DNA of 64,000 nucleotides from Peteryoungia wuzhouensis (GCF_003205195.1 NZ_QJRY01000001.1:496001-560000), one strand, 5' to 3'; shown: positions 24,903-34,058, numbered from the stretch's first letter. Notes: a model not told the origin generated them from the sequence alone. A program made the numbers and translations.

Positions 24903-25231
24903 GCATAGAAAGGGCAACTTACACGACAAATTAACCCATAAAAATCATTGGCTTAACCGTACTGCGGCGTTTCCGGCCAAATGACATCGGGCAAATCGTG
25001 TCACTTGGCCGCGGCGGACGGCCAGAATCCCTCGACGGGCGAGCGGGCGGAGTCGGCCCAAAGCCCGGTCATTCGAGGGCCTCGCCTTCGATGCATCCGG
25101 TGATGCTGGGCGGGCGTTCCAGCCTCCCGACACAAGGGGCGACATGGTATGATCGTCAGACGGATTGAAGGCTTAGTCAGCTGGTGCCTCTGCTCGGAGG
25201 TCCTTAGACCTTGGCGCCTGTGCACATCCCG
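24903..25231. other. Intergenic region between the atp promoter and the SleB-like gene
   Basis: About 330 bp upstream of the atp promoter and downstream of the hydrolase gene. Short open frames exist on the minus strand but have no family similarity and no ribosome binding site. I see no terminator with a T-run and no RNA gene here. Confidence 0.5.
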
Positions 25232-26404
25232 TCAGCTCCAGCCGCCGCCATAGGTGCGGTAGAAGATGTGTTTGCCGATCTTTTCCACCCGCTTCATCGT
25301 CGGGCCCCAGGCCGGGCGGACATAGGTGGCGTGGTAATGGGTGGCGGAGCCGACATCCTTGAACCAGATCTTGCCGGCCGTCACCGCCATGGCGATGTCC
25401 TTGGCGATCTTCCAGTGGCGCGGAGATGTGACGATGTCGGGGATGCGGTCACAGGCGAAGGAGAACTGGCAGCGATTGCGCCAGTCTTCGTTCTGATACA
25501 CGACGCCGCAAATGCTGTCGGGATAATGCGGATTGCGCACGCGGTTGAGGATGACCTGGGCGACGGCGGCCTGCCCTTTCACCGATTCTCCACGGGCCTC
25601 GAAATAGATGCCCTCGGCGAGGCACTTCTGTTCCTTGGCGGAAAAGACGGTCGCTGGAAGCGGCGTTGCAGCCCAGGCATGATCCTGCGGACCGATCTCC
25701 GGGATGAAGCGTCCGGCGTTTTCGTCCTTTTCAGTCAGGATCGAATCGAAGGGGGAAACGCTGGCATAGTCCGGGGCGGGCGGTGCATAAGCCGTGGCCA
25801 GCACATCCGGCGTGGTGTTGGTGACGAGATCGGCGATCATGGACGGGACGGCGGGATCCACGACCGGTGTCTCGCGCTTGAAGTAGAAGCTCGCAAGTTC
25901 AACCGGCTTTGTCTTCTTGTCCTTCGGCGCAAAGGCCGCCGGGGCATTGACCTCCGGATCGAGAAGAAAGCTGGTGCGCTGGAGGATCGAGCCGGCGGAG
26001 AAGGCGCGCGGCGGCAGCATGGGCTCGACGGCGACCACCCTGCCCTTCTTCAGGTCACGGGTCACACGCATTTCATCAGGCAGCGCATCGGGATCGGCCT
26101 TGCCACCATCGAAGGCGATGCGGCGACCATCGGGAAGCACCAGACCGGCACCGGCCTGCAGGCCTTCCGACTGTTCGCCTGGGAAAGAGAGGCTCGCCTC
26201 GTGGATGGAGCCGGCCGGCGAGGCCGTCAGCACCATGCGCCAGTTGCTGGCGCCGCGGTCGAGACCGGCCAACATGCCTGCCATATCGGCCTGGGCGGCG
26301 ACGCTTGGGAAGATCAGCCAGGATGCGAGGCCGAACACCAGGGGAGAGGCCCAGGTCTCCAGACGAGACAGGGCCTTCTTCGAAGGACGGAACGAGAGAC
26401 GCAA
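25232..26404 (-). CDS. SleB-like cell wall hydrolase
   Basis: A 390-residue exported protein with an N-terminal membrane/signal segment (ASPLVFGLASWLIFPSVAA) and a C-terminal Hydrolase_2 (SleB) domain (about residues 275-390) containing CLAEGIYFEARGESVKGQAA (catalytic Glu candidates), VILNRVRNPHYPDSICGVVY, CQFSFACDRIPD and ATHYHATYVRPAW. These are lytic-transglycosylase-like muramidases; in non-sporulating alphaproteobacteria they act in cell wall turnover. The middle 200 residues are low in conservation and of unknown fold. The start is a TTG at 26404 with GGAG seven bases upstream; the next TTG upstream (26410) is too close to that site. Confidence 0.85.
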   Translation of the reverse strand: MRLSFRPSKKALSRLETWASPLVFGLASWLIFPSVAAQADMAGMLAGLDRGASNWRMVLTASPAGSIHEASLSFPGEQSEGLQAGAGLVLPDGRRIAFDGGKADPDALPDEMRVTRDLKKGRVVAVEPMLPPRAFSAGSILQRTSFLLDPEVNAPAAFAPKDKKTKPVELASFYFKRETPVVDPAVPSMIADLVTNTTPDVLATAYAPPAPDYASVSPFDSILTEKDENAGRFIPEIGPQDHAWAATPLPATVFSAKEQKCLAEGIYFEARGESVKGQAAVAQVILNRVRNPHYPDSICGVVYQNEDWRNRCQFSFACDRIPDIVTSPRHWKIAKDIAMAVTAGKIWFKDVGSATHYHATYVRPAWGPTMKRVEKIGKHIFYRTYGGGWS

Positions 26405-26524
26405 GGCCAAACTCCAAGGCTACGCGGACCCAACGGGAACTACATTAGCAAACTATCTCTCGTTAACCTTGATGGACGGTTAACGGCGGATACCAAGGAG
26501 AGAGAGCAGGCGCGGCTCGGGCGC

Positions 26525-26552
26525 AAAAAAGCCGCCGGGTTGCCCCGGCGGC
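26525..26552 (-). terminator. Rho-independent terminator of the corA-kup operon
   Basis: On the minus strand the stem GCCGCCGGG/CCCGGCGGC (26531-26552, four-nt loop) is followed by TTTTTT (26525-26530). It lies about 30 bp after the kup stop. Confidence 0.9.
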
Positions 26553-26582
26553 CTGATGTCTTTTTGCAGCAACCAAAGGCGC

Positions 26583-28484
26583 TCAGATGATCACGTGCGA
26601 GCCAAGTTCGACCACGCGATTGGCCGGCAGGCGGAAGTAATCCGAGGGGTCGGCGGCCAGATCAGCCAACGCGATATAGAGCCGGTCCTGCCAGTGCGGC
26701 ATGCCCATGGACTTGCCCGGCACCAGCTTGCGGCGGCCGAGATAGAAGGAGGTCGACATGATGTCGAACTTCAGACCGCCGCGACGCAGGCTCGCCAGTG
26801 TCTTCGAGACGTTCTGGGTTTCCATGAAACCGAAGCGGATTTCGACGCGCGAGAAGCGATCCGACAGTTCCTCGACCTCGAAACGCTGGTCATCCGAGAC
26901 GCGCGGACGACCGAGCGTGCGGATCGTCAGGATGATGTTGCGCTCGTGGATGACGTGATTGTGTTTGAGGTTGTGCATCAGGGCGGCGGGTGCACGCGTG
27001 GGATCGCTCGTGAGGAAGATCGCGGTTCCCGAAACACAGGCCGGGCCGTGATCGCCCTTCTTTTCGATCATGCCGATGAAGGATTCGAGGGGAATGTCAT
27101 CGCGACGGGTTTTCTGGAAGATGATCGCGGTACCGCGCCGCCAGGTCCACATGACGATGGTGAAGCCAGCGGCGAACAGCACCGGAATGTAACCGCCGTC
27201 ATGGATCTTGAGAAGATTTGCGCCGAGGAAGACGAGTTCCAGCACCAGCAGAGGCGTCAATACGGCCACGGCGAGTGCGGCACTCCACTGCCACTTCTTC
27301 CGGACGAATTCGAAGGCCATGATCGTGGTCACGACCATCGCTCCGGTGACCGAGATCCCGTAGGCGGTGGCGAGGCCTTCCGAACTCCGGAAGAGCAGGA
27401 CCAATGCAATCACACCGAAAAGCAGCAGCGTGTTGACCGAGGGCAGATAGATCTGGCCGGTCTGCGTCTCGGATGTGAAGAGGATCTGCATGCGCGGCAG
27501 GAAGCCGAGATGGATGGCCTGGCGGACCAGAGAGAAGGCGCCGGTGATGACGGCCTGGCTGGCGATGATCGTCGCGCAAGTCGCGAGAATGACGATCGGC
27601 AGCAGTGCCCAGGACGGGAACATCAGGAAGAAGGGATCTGAGGCGGTTTCCGGATGCTGCAGGACCATGGCCCCCTGGCCGAGATAATTCAGCACCAGGG
27701 AGGGAAACACCAGCATGAACCAGGCCCACTGGATCGGACGGCGGCCAAAGTGGCCGAGATCGGCATAAAGGGCTTCCGCACCCGTGACCGTCAGGAAGAC
27801 GGCACCAAGAACGACCACGCCGAGAAAACCTTCGCGCAGCAGGAAGCTCACCGCGTACCAGGGATTGAAAGCGGCAACGATGCCCGGATCGTCGAAAATG
27901 TGGCCGATGCCTCCGGCTGCCATGACGAGGAACCAGACAGCAGTGATCGGGCCGAAATAGCGGGCGACCGCACCAGTACCGCGCGATTGCACGGTGAACA
28001 GGCCGACAAGAATGACGATCGAGATGGGCAGGACAAATTCGCCCATGCTGGGCGCCACGAGCTTCAGGCCTTCGACCGCCGAGAGGACGGACAATGCCGG
28101 CGTGATCATGGAATCGCCGAGAAAGAGGGCTGCGCCGATGAGGCCAAGCACCATCAGGATCTTGCCGTGACCATTGGCGGTCTTCGACAGAAGTGCCAGA
28201 AGCGAGAGTGTGCCGCCTTCGCCGTCATTGTCGGCGCGCAGCAGAAACAGGACGTATTTGAGCGTCACGATGATCGTCAGCGCCCAGATCATCAGAGAAA
28301 TGAGGCCGATGACCTCGACACGGGTGATGCCGTCGTGGCCGATCGGCTTCAATGCCTCGCGAAAGGCGTAGAGCGGGCTCGTACCGATATCGCCATAGAC
28401 GACGCCGACGGAGCCAAGCGCGAGCAATAGCAGGCTTCGCGCACCCTTGGGGCCAGTCTCGGACTGGTTGTCACTGTGTTGCAT
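26583..28484 (-). CDS. kup: Kup-type low-affinity potassium transporter
   Basis: A 633-residue K+/H+ symporter of the Kup/HAK/KT family. Signature near the N-terminus: [19 protein letters not shown] (about 29-47). About twelve membrane helices follow ([40 protein letters not shown]), and a cytosolic C-terminal part of about 150 residues. It starts 15 bp after the CorA-family gene on the same strand, so Mg2+/divalent and K+ transport are probably co-transcribed; a terminator follows the stop. Confidence 0.95.
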   Translation of the reverse strand: MQHSDNQSETGPKGARSLLLLALGSVGVVYGDIGTSPLYAFREALKPIGHDGITRVEVIGLISLMIWALTIIVTLKYVLFLLRADNDGEGGTLSLLALLSKTANGHGKILMVLGLIGAALFLGDSMITPALSVLSAVEGLKLVAPSMGEFVLPISIVILVGLFTVQSRGTGAVARYFGPITAVWFLVMAAGGIGHIFDDPGIVAAFNPWYAVSFLLREGFLGVVVLGAVFLTVTGAEALYADLGHFGRRPIQWAWFMLVFPSLVLNYLGQGAMVLQHPETASDPFFLMFPSWALLPIVILATCATIIASQAVITGAFSLVRQAIHLGFLPRMQILFTSETQTGQIYLPSVNTLLLFGVIALVLLFRSSEGLATAYGISVTGAMVVTTIMAFEFVRKKWQWSAALAVAVLTPLLVLELVFLGANLLKIHDGGYIPVLFAAGFTIVMWTWRRGTAIIFQKTRRDDIPLESFIGMIEKKGDHGPACVSGTAIFLTSDPTRAPAALMHNLKHNHVIHERNIILTIRTLGRPRVSDDQRFEVEELSDRFSRVEIRFGFMETQNVSKTLASLRRGGLKFDIMSTSFYLGRRKLVPGKSMGMPHWQDRLYIALADLAADPSDYFRLPANRVVELGSHVII

Positions 28485-28499
28485 GGGACTACAGGCTCG

Positions 28500-29477
28500 T
28501 CAGAGCCAGCCTTTCCAACGGAAAAACAAAAAGGGTATCACTGCCGATATCAACATGGCGACCAGCGCCATGGGATAACCGAAGCCCCATTCGAGCTCCG
28601 GCATGAGGCGGAAGTTCATGCCGTAGATCGACGCGACGAGCGTGGGCGGCAGGAAGACCACGGACGCGATCGAGAAGATCTTGATGATGGCATTTTGCTC
28701 GACACTGATCAGGCCGAGCGAGGCGTCGAGCATGAATGTGATGTTGTTGCCGACAAAGGCCGCATGCTCGCCCAGCGACTGAATGTCGCGGGCAACGATG
28801 CCGCAGAGTTCAGTCGCCAGCGCATCCGAACGAACGACCGACTGGGAGCTCAGAAAGGTCACCAGGCGGGAGAGCGAAACAAGGCTGTCGCGCACCTTGC
28901 TGACCAGTTGGTGATGGGCAGCGATGTCGAGCAGCTTGTCCTCAAGAAAGCGCGGCGGTCGGCGCTTGGCAGCCTTTCGATCCACGAAGACGGAGACCGA
29001 CAGCGTGTCCAGGCGGACGGCCAGGGTTTCGAGAATCTCGGCCGTGCGATCGGCAACCGTTTCCAGCAGGCTGCCAAGCAGGGTTGCGCCGGACTTGCAC
29101 TGGTCGTTGAGCCGCAGGAGGCTCGCGCTGAACAGGGCGAAGGATTTTGGCTCGGCATAGCGGATGGTAATCAGCCTGTTGTCATGCAGGATGAAGGCAA
29201 TATCGGTCAGCTGTGGCAGGGCCGTATCGGCCTTGTAGATCAGCGAGGCGGTCATATAGACCGCTTCGTTCTCGACATAGAGCCGGCTGGACGGTTCGAT
29301 GTCCTTCAACTCCTCACGCGTCGGCAGCGGAATGCCGATCGCATGCTCGACAGCATGCTCTTCTTCGACGCTCGGGCTTACGAGGTCGATCCAGATGATG
29401 TCGGAAGAAATATGGTCTTTGGCAGCGTCGGGGCCGAATGTTACGGCGCTTCCGTCTGTTCTATAGGCCCTGATCAA
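28500..29477 (-). CDS. corA: CorA family divalent metal transporter
   Basis: A 325-residue CorA-family protein: a cytosolic N-terminal domain (IWIDLVSPSVEEEHAVEHAI, IPLPTREELKDIEPSSRLYV), a long helix (about 180-260), then two C-terminal membrane helices with the selectivity signature YGMNF between them (SIASVVFLPPTLVASIYGMN and MALVAMLISAVIPFLFF). It should carry Mg2+ (or Co2+/Ni2+) inward. The start is uncertain: TTG at 29477 gives LIRAYRTDGS, the usual family N-terminus, while the frame is open to another TTG at 29549. Confidence 0.9.
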   Translation of the reverse strand: MIRAYRTDGSAVTFGPDAAKDHISSDIIWIDLVSPSVEEEHAVEHAIGIPLPTREELKDIEPSSRLYVENEAVYMTASLIYKADTALPQLTDIAFILHDNRLITIRYAEPKSFALFSASLLRLNDQCKSGATLLGSLLETVADRTAEILETLAVRLDTLSVSVFVDRKAAKRRPPRFLEDKLLDIAAHHQLVSKVRDSLVSLSRLVTFLSSQSVVRSDALATELCGIVARDIQSLGEHAAFVGNNITFMLDASLGLISVEQNAIIKIFSIASVVFLPPTLVASIYGMNFRLMPELEWGFGYPMALVAMLISAVIPFLFFRWKGWL

Positions 29478-29627
29478 GGACAGGTCGCTCTCATGGCACG
29501 CCTCGGGTGACTTTGGCCGGACACAATCACAGTCTGCTGATAAAGCCAAGATGATTCATACAGACCGAATTGCAGGTTTTGCACAGCAGCTGCGCAAAAA
29601 CGACGCATCACCGCCACGTTTCAGGCT

Positions 29628-30782
29628 TCACTCGAACACAATGGCCGGTGCCGTGCGGCCGGAACGGGCCTTCACTTCAGCCCAGACTTTTTCGGCAATC
29701 GACAGATAGACGGCTGTCTGCGGGCTCTCCGGTTCCGCGACCACGACGGGGGTGCCGTCGTCGGAATGCTCGCGGATCGAAATGGTCAGCGGCACTTCGC
29801 CGAGGAAGGGCACGCCGATCTTCTCCGCCTCCTTGCGGGCGCCGCCATGGCCGAAGATATCGTAACGATGGCCGGTATCCGGCGCGATGAAGTAGCTCAT
29901 GTTCTCGACGATGCCGAGCACCGGCACCTCGACCTTGTTGAACATGTTGAGGCCCTTGCGGGCATCGATCAGGGCCAGATCCTGCGGTGTGGAGACGATG
30001 ACCGCGCCGGACAGCGGCACCTGCTGGGCCATGGTGAGCTGGGCATCGCCCGTGCCCGGCGGCATGTCGACGACGAGCACGTCGAGATCACCCCAGGCGA
30101 CCTCGCGCAGCATCTGCATCAGAGCGGACTGGACCATGGGGCCGCGCCAGATCATCGCCGTGCCTTCGTCGACCAGGAAGCCCATCGACATGACCTTGAT
30201 GCCGAAATTCTCCATGGGCACGATGATGCGATTTTCGATCTGCTGCGGGCGGCCGGTGATCCCGAGCAGGCGCGGCATGGACGGGCCATAGACATCGGCG
30301 TCGAGGATGCCGACACGCAGACCATTGGCCTTCAGCGCCAAAGCGAGATTGACGGCCGTCGTGGACTTGCCGACGCCACCCTTGCCGGAGGCGACGGCAA
30401 TGATCGCCTCGATGCCGGGAACACCGGCCTTCGAACGCTGGGTGCCCGAAGGGGCCGGCGCGTGACTGTGACCATGGGAATGCGCCGGGGCACCCGCCTG
30501 CGGACGCGGCGGCGGGGGTGCAGACCCCTGCTTGCGCTCCGCCGTCAGGCTGACCACGGCGCCCTTGACGCCGGGCAGTGCCTTCACGGTGCGCTCTGCT
30601 GCCTGGCGCAAGGGCTCCAGTTCCTGGGCGCGTTCTGCGGGAACGTTGATCGAGAAATAGACCTTGCCATCCGAAATGAAGATGTCGGAGACCATCTTCA
30701 TTTCGACGATGCTGCGATCAAGGTCCGGGCCGCGGACGCGACCGAGCGCTTCCAGAACCGTATCGCGCGTCAAATCGGCCAT
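29628..30782 (-). CDS. mrp: Mrp/ApbC-type P-loop ATPase (Fe-S carrier family)
   Basis: A 384-residue protein with an N-terminal MIP18/DUF59 domain (ALGRVRGPDLDRSIVEMKMV), a His-rich linker (HSHGHSHAPAPSG) and a C-terminal ParA-like NTPase with the deviant Walker A IIAVASGKGGVGKSTTAVNL. Mrp/ApbC proteins bind and transfer [4Fe-4S] clusters. Here the segment after VENMSYF reads IAPDTGHRYDIFGHGG, so the CxxC that holds the bridging cluster in E. coli Mrp and Salmonella ApbC is absent. The HGHSH linker could bind metal. It lies downstream of the luxR-like gene, beyond a terminator. Confidence 0.9.
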   Translation of the reverse strand: MADLTRDTVLEALGRVRGPDLDRSIVEMKMVSDIFISDGKVYFSINVPAERAQELEPLRQAAERTVKALPGVKGAVVSLTAERKQGSAPPPPRPQAGAPAHSHGHSHAPAPSGTQRSKAGVPGIEAIIAVASGKGGVGKSTTAVNLALALKANGLRVGILDADVYGPSMPRLLGITGRPQQIENRIIVPMENFGIKVMSMGFLVDEGTAMIWRGPMVQSALMQMLREVAWGDLDVLVVDMPPGTGDAQLTMAQQVPLSGAVIVSTPQDLALIDARKGLNMFNKVEVPVLGIVENMSYFIAPDTGHRYDIFGHGGARKEAEKIGVPFLGEVPLTISIREHSDDGTPVVVAEPESPQTAVYLSIAEKVWAEVKARSGRTAPAIVFE

Positions 30783-30899
30783 CGTCTTCCTCTTTCCGCT
30801 TCACTGTGTTGCCGAACCAATAATGGAGTGCTGCGGCTTCGCCAACCGCAAATGCAGCGAGCCTGTGCGACAGATTTTCGGGAAGGAAGAATGGACCAC

Positions 30900-30944
30900 A
30901 AAAAAGGAAAGCCGCCTGCAGGGGGATGAGCTCCCTGCGGCGGC
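30900..30944 (-). terminator. Rho-independent terminator between luxR-like gene and mrp
   Basis: Minus-strand stem GCCGCC-GCAGGG pairing with CCCTGC-A-GGCGGC (one bulged base, loop about 10 nt), then TTTCCTTTTTT. It lies about 200 bp beyond the luxR-like stop codon, which is unusually far for an mRNA terminator. Confidence 0.8.
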
Positions 30945-31082
30945 TTGTCCTTGCAGCACCCTTTACGGGCAGCTTGCAGCGTCCCCTCTGGACTGACACT
31001 TGAAATGCAGGAAGCGTGCCAATCCGAATAGAGCGGTTCTGCGCCGGGTTTACCGGCAAATCAGGGCAAAGAACCGGTAAAC
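30900..31082 (-). ncRNA. Candidate small RNA ending at the terminator (unnamed)
   Basis: The non-coding stretch between the luxR-like stop and a strong terminator starts with a perfect 9-bp inverted repeat (GTTTACCGG/CCGGTAAAC) and ends with a stable hairpin and T-tract. That is the layout of an intergenic sRNA, but I match it to no known family and see no convincing promoter. A long luxR 3' UTR explains it equally well. Confidence 0.25.
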
Positions 31083-31149
31083 TGCGAGAGGATCTGCCAG
31101 CAAACTAGGCTCGTCTCGCAAATCCGCCCAAAAAAGCGACAGGTCCGAC

Positions 31150-31887
31150 CTACTTGATCAGACCAAGCCGAAGCGCCTTGGCGACCGCCTGAGTGCGGTT
31201 GACCGCATCGAGCTTCTTGGTCGCCCGATTGAGGTAGTGGTTGATCGTGTGCTCCGACAGCGTCAGAATTTCCGCGATTTCGACACTGGTCTTCCCGGCC
31301 GCCGTCCAGTTGAGGCAGTCCAGTTCACGTTCCGTCAGCATGTCGCTGTTGCGACTGTCCATCTCCCGGATTTCGGCCAGGCGGTTGAAGACGTGGACCG
31401 ACAGATAGGTCAGCTCCATCATCTCCGTTGTCGTGAACGGCTCACGGTCGCCGTTGAAGGAGACGGCCCCGCGGGCACCGCTTGCGTCATGCACCGGGAA
31501 ATAGGCCCCGCGATTCATCCGGAAGCGGCAGAAAAGCGACTTCGCCACCTCGGTCGAGCGCGGATCGCGAACGAAGCTGGTATCATCCATGTCATAGCGG
31601 AACGGGATGGATGCGCGGCGCAGATGGGCAAGGACCGGGCTGTCCGACAGCAGGGAGACCTGGTCGAACTCGGTCAGAAGGTCGGAGGGCCAGTTGGTGA
31701 TGATCGAACTGCTGCTGAGGTCCCTCGCCGTCGGCCCCGGCATGTTGAGCACCATGAAGCAGCGCGCACCGAACGCTTCCGTGGCCCGCTTCATGAAGCG
31801 AAACACGTCGAATTGGGTCTTGAACGTCTTGACCTCGGTCACGAGGCTTTCGATGCGTTCAAACGTGGGCGGATCCAGATCTGTCAT
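31150..31887 (-). CDS. LuxR-family transcriptional regulator (solo)
   Basis: A 245-residue regulator with an N-terminal autoinducer-binding-type domain (about 15-160; AFGARCFMVLNMPGPTARDL, HDASGARGAVSFNGDREPFT) and a C-terminal LuxR helix-turn-helix (about 180-243; LTERELDCLNWTAAGKTSVE, EIAEILTLSEHTINHYLNRA). No luxI-type synthase gene lies in the window, so it is a solo, responding to an exogenous signal, another ligand, or none. The conserved Trp/Tyr/Asp ligand positions of AHL receptors are not all evident. It is divergent from the SMP-30 gene, and the 345-bp gap between them could hold its operator. Confidence 0.85.
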   Translation of the reverse strand: MTDLDPPTFERIESLVTEVKTFKTQFDVFRFMKRATEAFGARCFMVLNMPGPTARDLSSSSIITNWPSDLLTEFDQVSLLSDSPVLAHLRRASIPFRYDMDDTSFVRDPRSTEVAKSLFCRFRMNRGAYFPVHDASGARGAVSFNGDREPFTTTEMMELTYLSVHVFNRLAEIREMDSRNSDMLTERELDCLNWTAAGKTSVEIAEILTLSEHTINHYLNRATKKLDAVNRTQAVAKALRLGLIK

Positions 31888-32232
31888 GAGCGCGTTTTCT
31901 TCACGGCCGGTTCGCCATCAAGAGGAATCCAAACTTGATCGATGAATACGTCAACTGTTTTCCAAACCTACGGTTGTTCGAGCGCCGGTGGGAGGCATCA
32001 TCCACGATTTGATCCGCAAGCGCCAATCCCATTCCTGGGTACCTGGACACCGTATCGAAAAGAACCCCGGGAGAGCAGAAGTGAGCATCCACGCGAATCT
32101 CGACCCCTTAAGGTTATAAACCATAGACTTCTAAAGGCGGGAGGGTCCAGAGAGACCCTGTATTTTACCGTAAACCCCTGTCAGAAATCGGCTAATGGCG
32201 ACAGATTCACACAGTCCAACGAGGAGAAGAAC
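31888..32232. other. Divergent intergenic region luxR / SMP-30
   Basis: A 345-bp stretch with no supported gene, though the plus frame upstream of the SMP-30 start is open. Two small dyads occur: AACC-TAC-GGTT near 31968 and GGTT-ATA-AACC near 32115. Neither matches a canonical lux box. Promoters for both genes must lie here but were not pinned down. Confidence 0.5.
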
Positions 32233-33120
32233 GTGATCCCGACTAAAAGCTTCAAGGGTAAGGTATTGGTGGCCGAGCAGATGGAACTGGGAGAGGGCCC
32301 GACCTACGACCCGCTGAGCGGCTCGCTGTTCTGGTTCGACATCCTGGGCAAGACCCTGTGCGAGCTGACCGTCGAGACGGGCACGCTCGTCAAACACGAC
32401 CTGCCCTTCCTCGGCAGCGTGCTCGCCGTGATCGACAAGGATCGCCAGCTGATCGCTTCCGACCAGGGGCTTTTCCTGCGCGAGCGCTCTTCCGGCGTGT
32501 TGAAACCGTATGCCAAGATCGAGGCCGACAAGCCGCAGAACCGCTCGAATGACGGGCGCGTGCATCCAAGCGGCGCATTGTGGATCGGCACGATGAGCAA
32601 GACGGCCGACACCGGTGCCGGCGCGATCTATCACGTGGCCGGGACGCAGGTGACGAAGCTGTTCGAGGCGGTCAGCATTCCGAACGGCATCTGCTTCTCG
32701 CCGGATGGCGCGGTCGGCTACTTCAACGATTCCAAGGTCAACCACATGATGCGCGTCGACCTCAACCCGGCAACAGGCATGCCGACAGGTGCGCCGCGCG
32801 TCTTCATCGACCAGTCGGCGCGCAATGGGGTGATCGACGGATCGGTGGTCGACCTCGAAGGCACGATCTGGAATTCCAATTGGGATGGCGGTGCCGTCGA
32901 CCGTTATGCCCCGGACGGAAGCCAGATCGGACGCTTCGAGATCCCGACCCGTCGTCCGACCTGCCCCGCCTTCTTCGGCCCAGGCTTCGACCGACTGGCA
33001 GTCACCTCCTGCTGGGAAGGGCTGAGCGATGCCGAACGGCAGACAGATGTGCATGCCGGATCGCTGTTCGAACTGGGGCTTCCGGTCCAGGGCAAGCCGG
33101 AGCCTGTCTTCAAGCTTTGA
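32233..33120 (+). CDS. SMP-30/gluconolactonase/LRE family protein
   Basis: A 295-residue six-bladed beta-propeller lactonase-type enzyme. The metal-binding residues lie in LGEGPTYDPLSGSLFWFDIL (Glu), RSNDGRVHPSGALWIGTMSK (Asn, Asp) and IPNGICFSPDGAVGYFNDS (Asn), with DGSVVDLEGTIWNSNWDGG completing the pattern; WIGTM is the usual family signature. It probably hydrolyses a sugar lactone; the substrate is not evident. The start is GTG at 32233, supported by GAGGAG six bases ahead; an open frame reaching further upstream lacks family similarity. A perfect hairpin lies just after the stop. Confidence 0.92.
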   Translation: MIPTKSFKGKVLVAEQMELGEGPTYDPLSGSLFWFDILGKTLCELTVETGTLVKHDLPFLGSVLAVIDKDRQLIASDQGLFLRERSSGVLKPYAKIEADKPQNRSNDGRVHPSGALWIGTMSKTADTGAGAIYHVAGTQVTKLFEAVSIPNGICFSPDGAVGYFNDSKVNHMMRVDLNPATGMPTGAPRVFIDQSARNGVIDGSVVDLEGTIWNSNWDGGAVDRYAPDGSQIGRFEIPTRRPTCPAFFGPGFDRLAVTSCWEGLSDAERQTDVHAGSLFELGLPVQGKPEPVFKL

Positions 33121-33125
33121 TCCTC

Positions 33126-33155
33126 GTGGCCGGCGTGCTCCAGCGCGCCGGCCAC
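33126..33155 (+). other. Perfect hairpin after the SMP-30 gene
   Basis: GTGGCCGGCG (33126-33135) and CGCCGGCCAC (33146-33155) form a perfect 10-bp stem with a 10-nt loop, 6 bp after the stop. There is no T-run, so it may stabilise mRNA or assist factor-dependent termination. Confidence 0.5.
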
Positions 33156-33266
33156 GACTTACAGGCCAAGGCGCCTGCGGACTTTCCCAACCCAGGCCCC
33201 GCCCGAAGGCGCCGCGAAACCGCCAAGTCTCTGATTTGTTCCGCATAACAGGCAAAAATAAAGCCG

Positions 33267-33291
33267 GGAACGAAGCCGCCTCCCGGGCATT
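33267..33291 (+). promoter_or_regulatory. Possible EcfG/RpoE2-type (general stress) promoter
   Basis: GGAAC (33267-33271), 18 nt, then TT, matching the GGAAC-N18/19-TT pattern reported for rhizobial EcfG sigma factors; the fuller GTT of the -10 is not present. It lies about 82 bp before the PRC-barrel ATG. Confidence 0.35.
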
Positions 33292-33373
33292 TTCCTCTCG
33301 AACCGACGCGGCCCAGGCAGTTTTTGCCAAGCCTCGCCAGTCACCAGTTATCTCAGAGGAAAGGTAGCCCACC

Positions 33374-34024
33374 ATGAAAAAGACCCTTACCACGATCGCC
33401 GCCGCCATGCTGCTCGGCTCCACCGCCATGGCACCGGTCGCTTTCGCCCAGGACGCCACGGGCACGACCACGACCACTCCTCCAGCCGCCACCGAAATGG
33501 CACCGGCAACACCTGACGCCACTGGCGGCGCTGCCACCACCATGGCGCCGAACACGACTGCGGACGCCGCCGGCTCTGCCACCTACCTGACGGAGCAGGC
33601 TGAAAACCAGATTTCGGTCAACGACTTCATGGGTCAGGCGATCTACACCGCCGACAACCAGTCGATCGGCAATATCAACGACCTGCTGGTGCAGAATGAT
33701 GGCGGCGTTGTCGCTGCAGTCGTCGGCGTCGGTGGCTTCCTCGGGATCGGCGAAAAGAATGTCGCAATCCCGTTCGACAAGATCACCATCACCCGCGAAA
33801 CCGCGACCGGCGACGCAGCTGATGCGGCTGCCGATGGCGACACCAAGGCGGAAGTCGTTGCCGAAGCCGAAGTGCGCCTGACGACGACCGAGACGGCTGA
33901 CAGCCTGAAGAACGCGCCTGAGTTCAAGACCCTGGATGATCAGGCTGCCGACGCAAGCAGCACCACCGGCACGGGCATGACGACGACCGACGGCACCACC
34001 ACCTCGTCGACGGACAACAACTAA
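33374..34024 (+). CDS. Exported PRC-barrel domain protein
   Basis: A 216-residue protein with a signal peptide (MKKTLTTIAAAMLLGSTAMA, cleavage near AFA-QD), a Thr/Ala/Pro-rich linker (about 25-72), then a PRC-barrel domain (about 75-140: FMGQAIYTADNQSIGNINDL, VVAAVVGVGGFLGIGEKNVA, IPFDKITIT) and a Thr/Ser-rich tail. Such periplasmic PRC-barrel proteins are common in rhizobia and often stress-induced; the binding partner is unknown. AGGAAAGG is present 11 nt before the ATG. A possible general-stress promoter lies upstream and a terminator downstream, so it is probably a monocistronic unit. Confidence 0.88.
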   Translation: MKKTLTTIAAAMLLGSTAMAPVAFAQDATGTTTTTPPAATEMAPATPDATGGAATTMAPNTTADAAGSATYLTEQAENQISVNDFMGQAIYTADNQSIGNINDLLVQNDGGVVAAVVGVGGFLGIGEKNVAIPFDKITITRETATGDAADAAADGDTKAEVVAEAEVRLTTTETADSLKNAPEFKTLDDQAADASSTTGTGMTTTDGTTTSSTDNN

Positions 34025-34058
34025 TCCCGGAACGAGCTTCGTGCTCTAGGTCCTGATG

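Larger units (their letters stand above)
30783..31149. other. Intergenic region between luxR-like gene and mrp
   Basis: A 367-bp stretch with no credible protein gene. It contains the inverted repeat GTTTACCGG (31048-31056) / CCGGTAAAC (31074-31082) and a strong minus-strand terminator at 30900-30944. The roughly 200 bp between luxR and that terminator could be a long 3' UTR or a small RNA gene. Confidence 0.6.

Noticed and set aside
33126-33155. The perfect hairpin after the SMP-30 gene as an intrinsic terminator
   Set aside because: No T-run follows the stem, so it is listed only as a hairpin.
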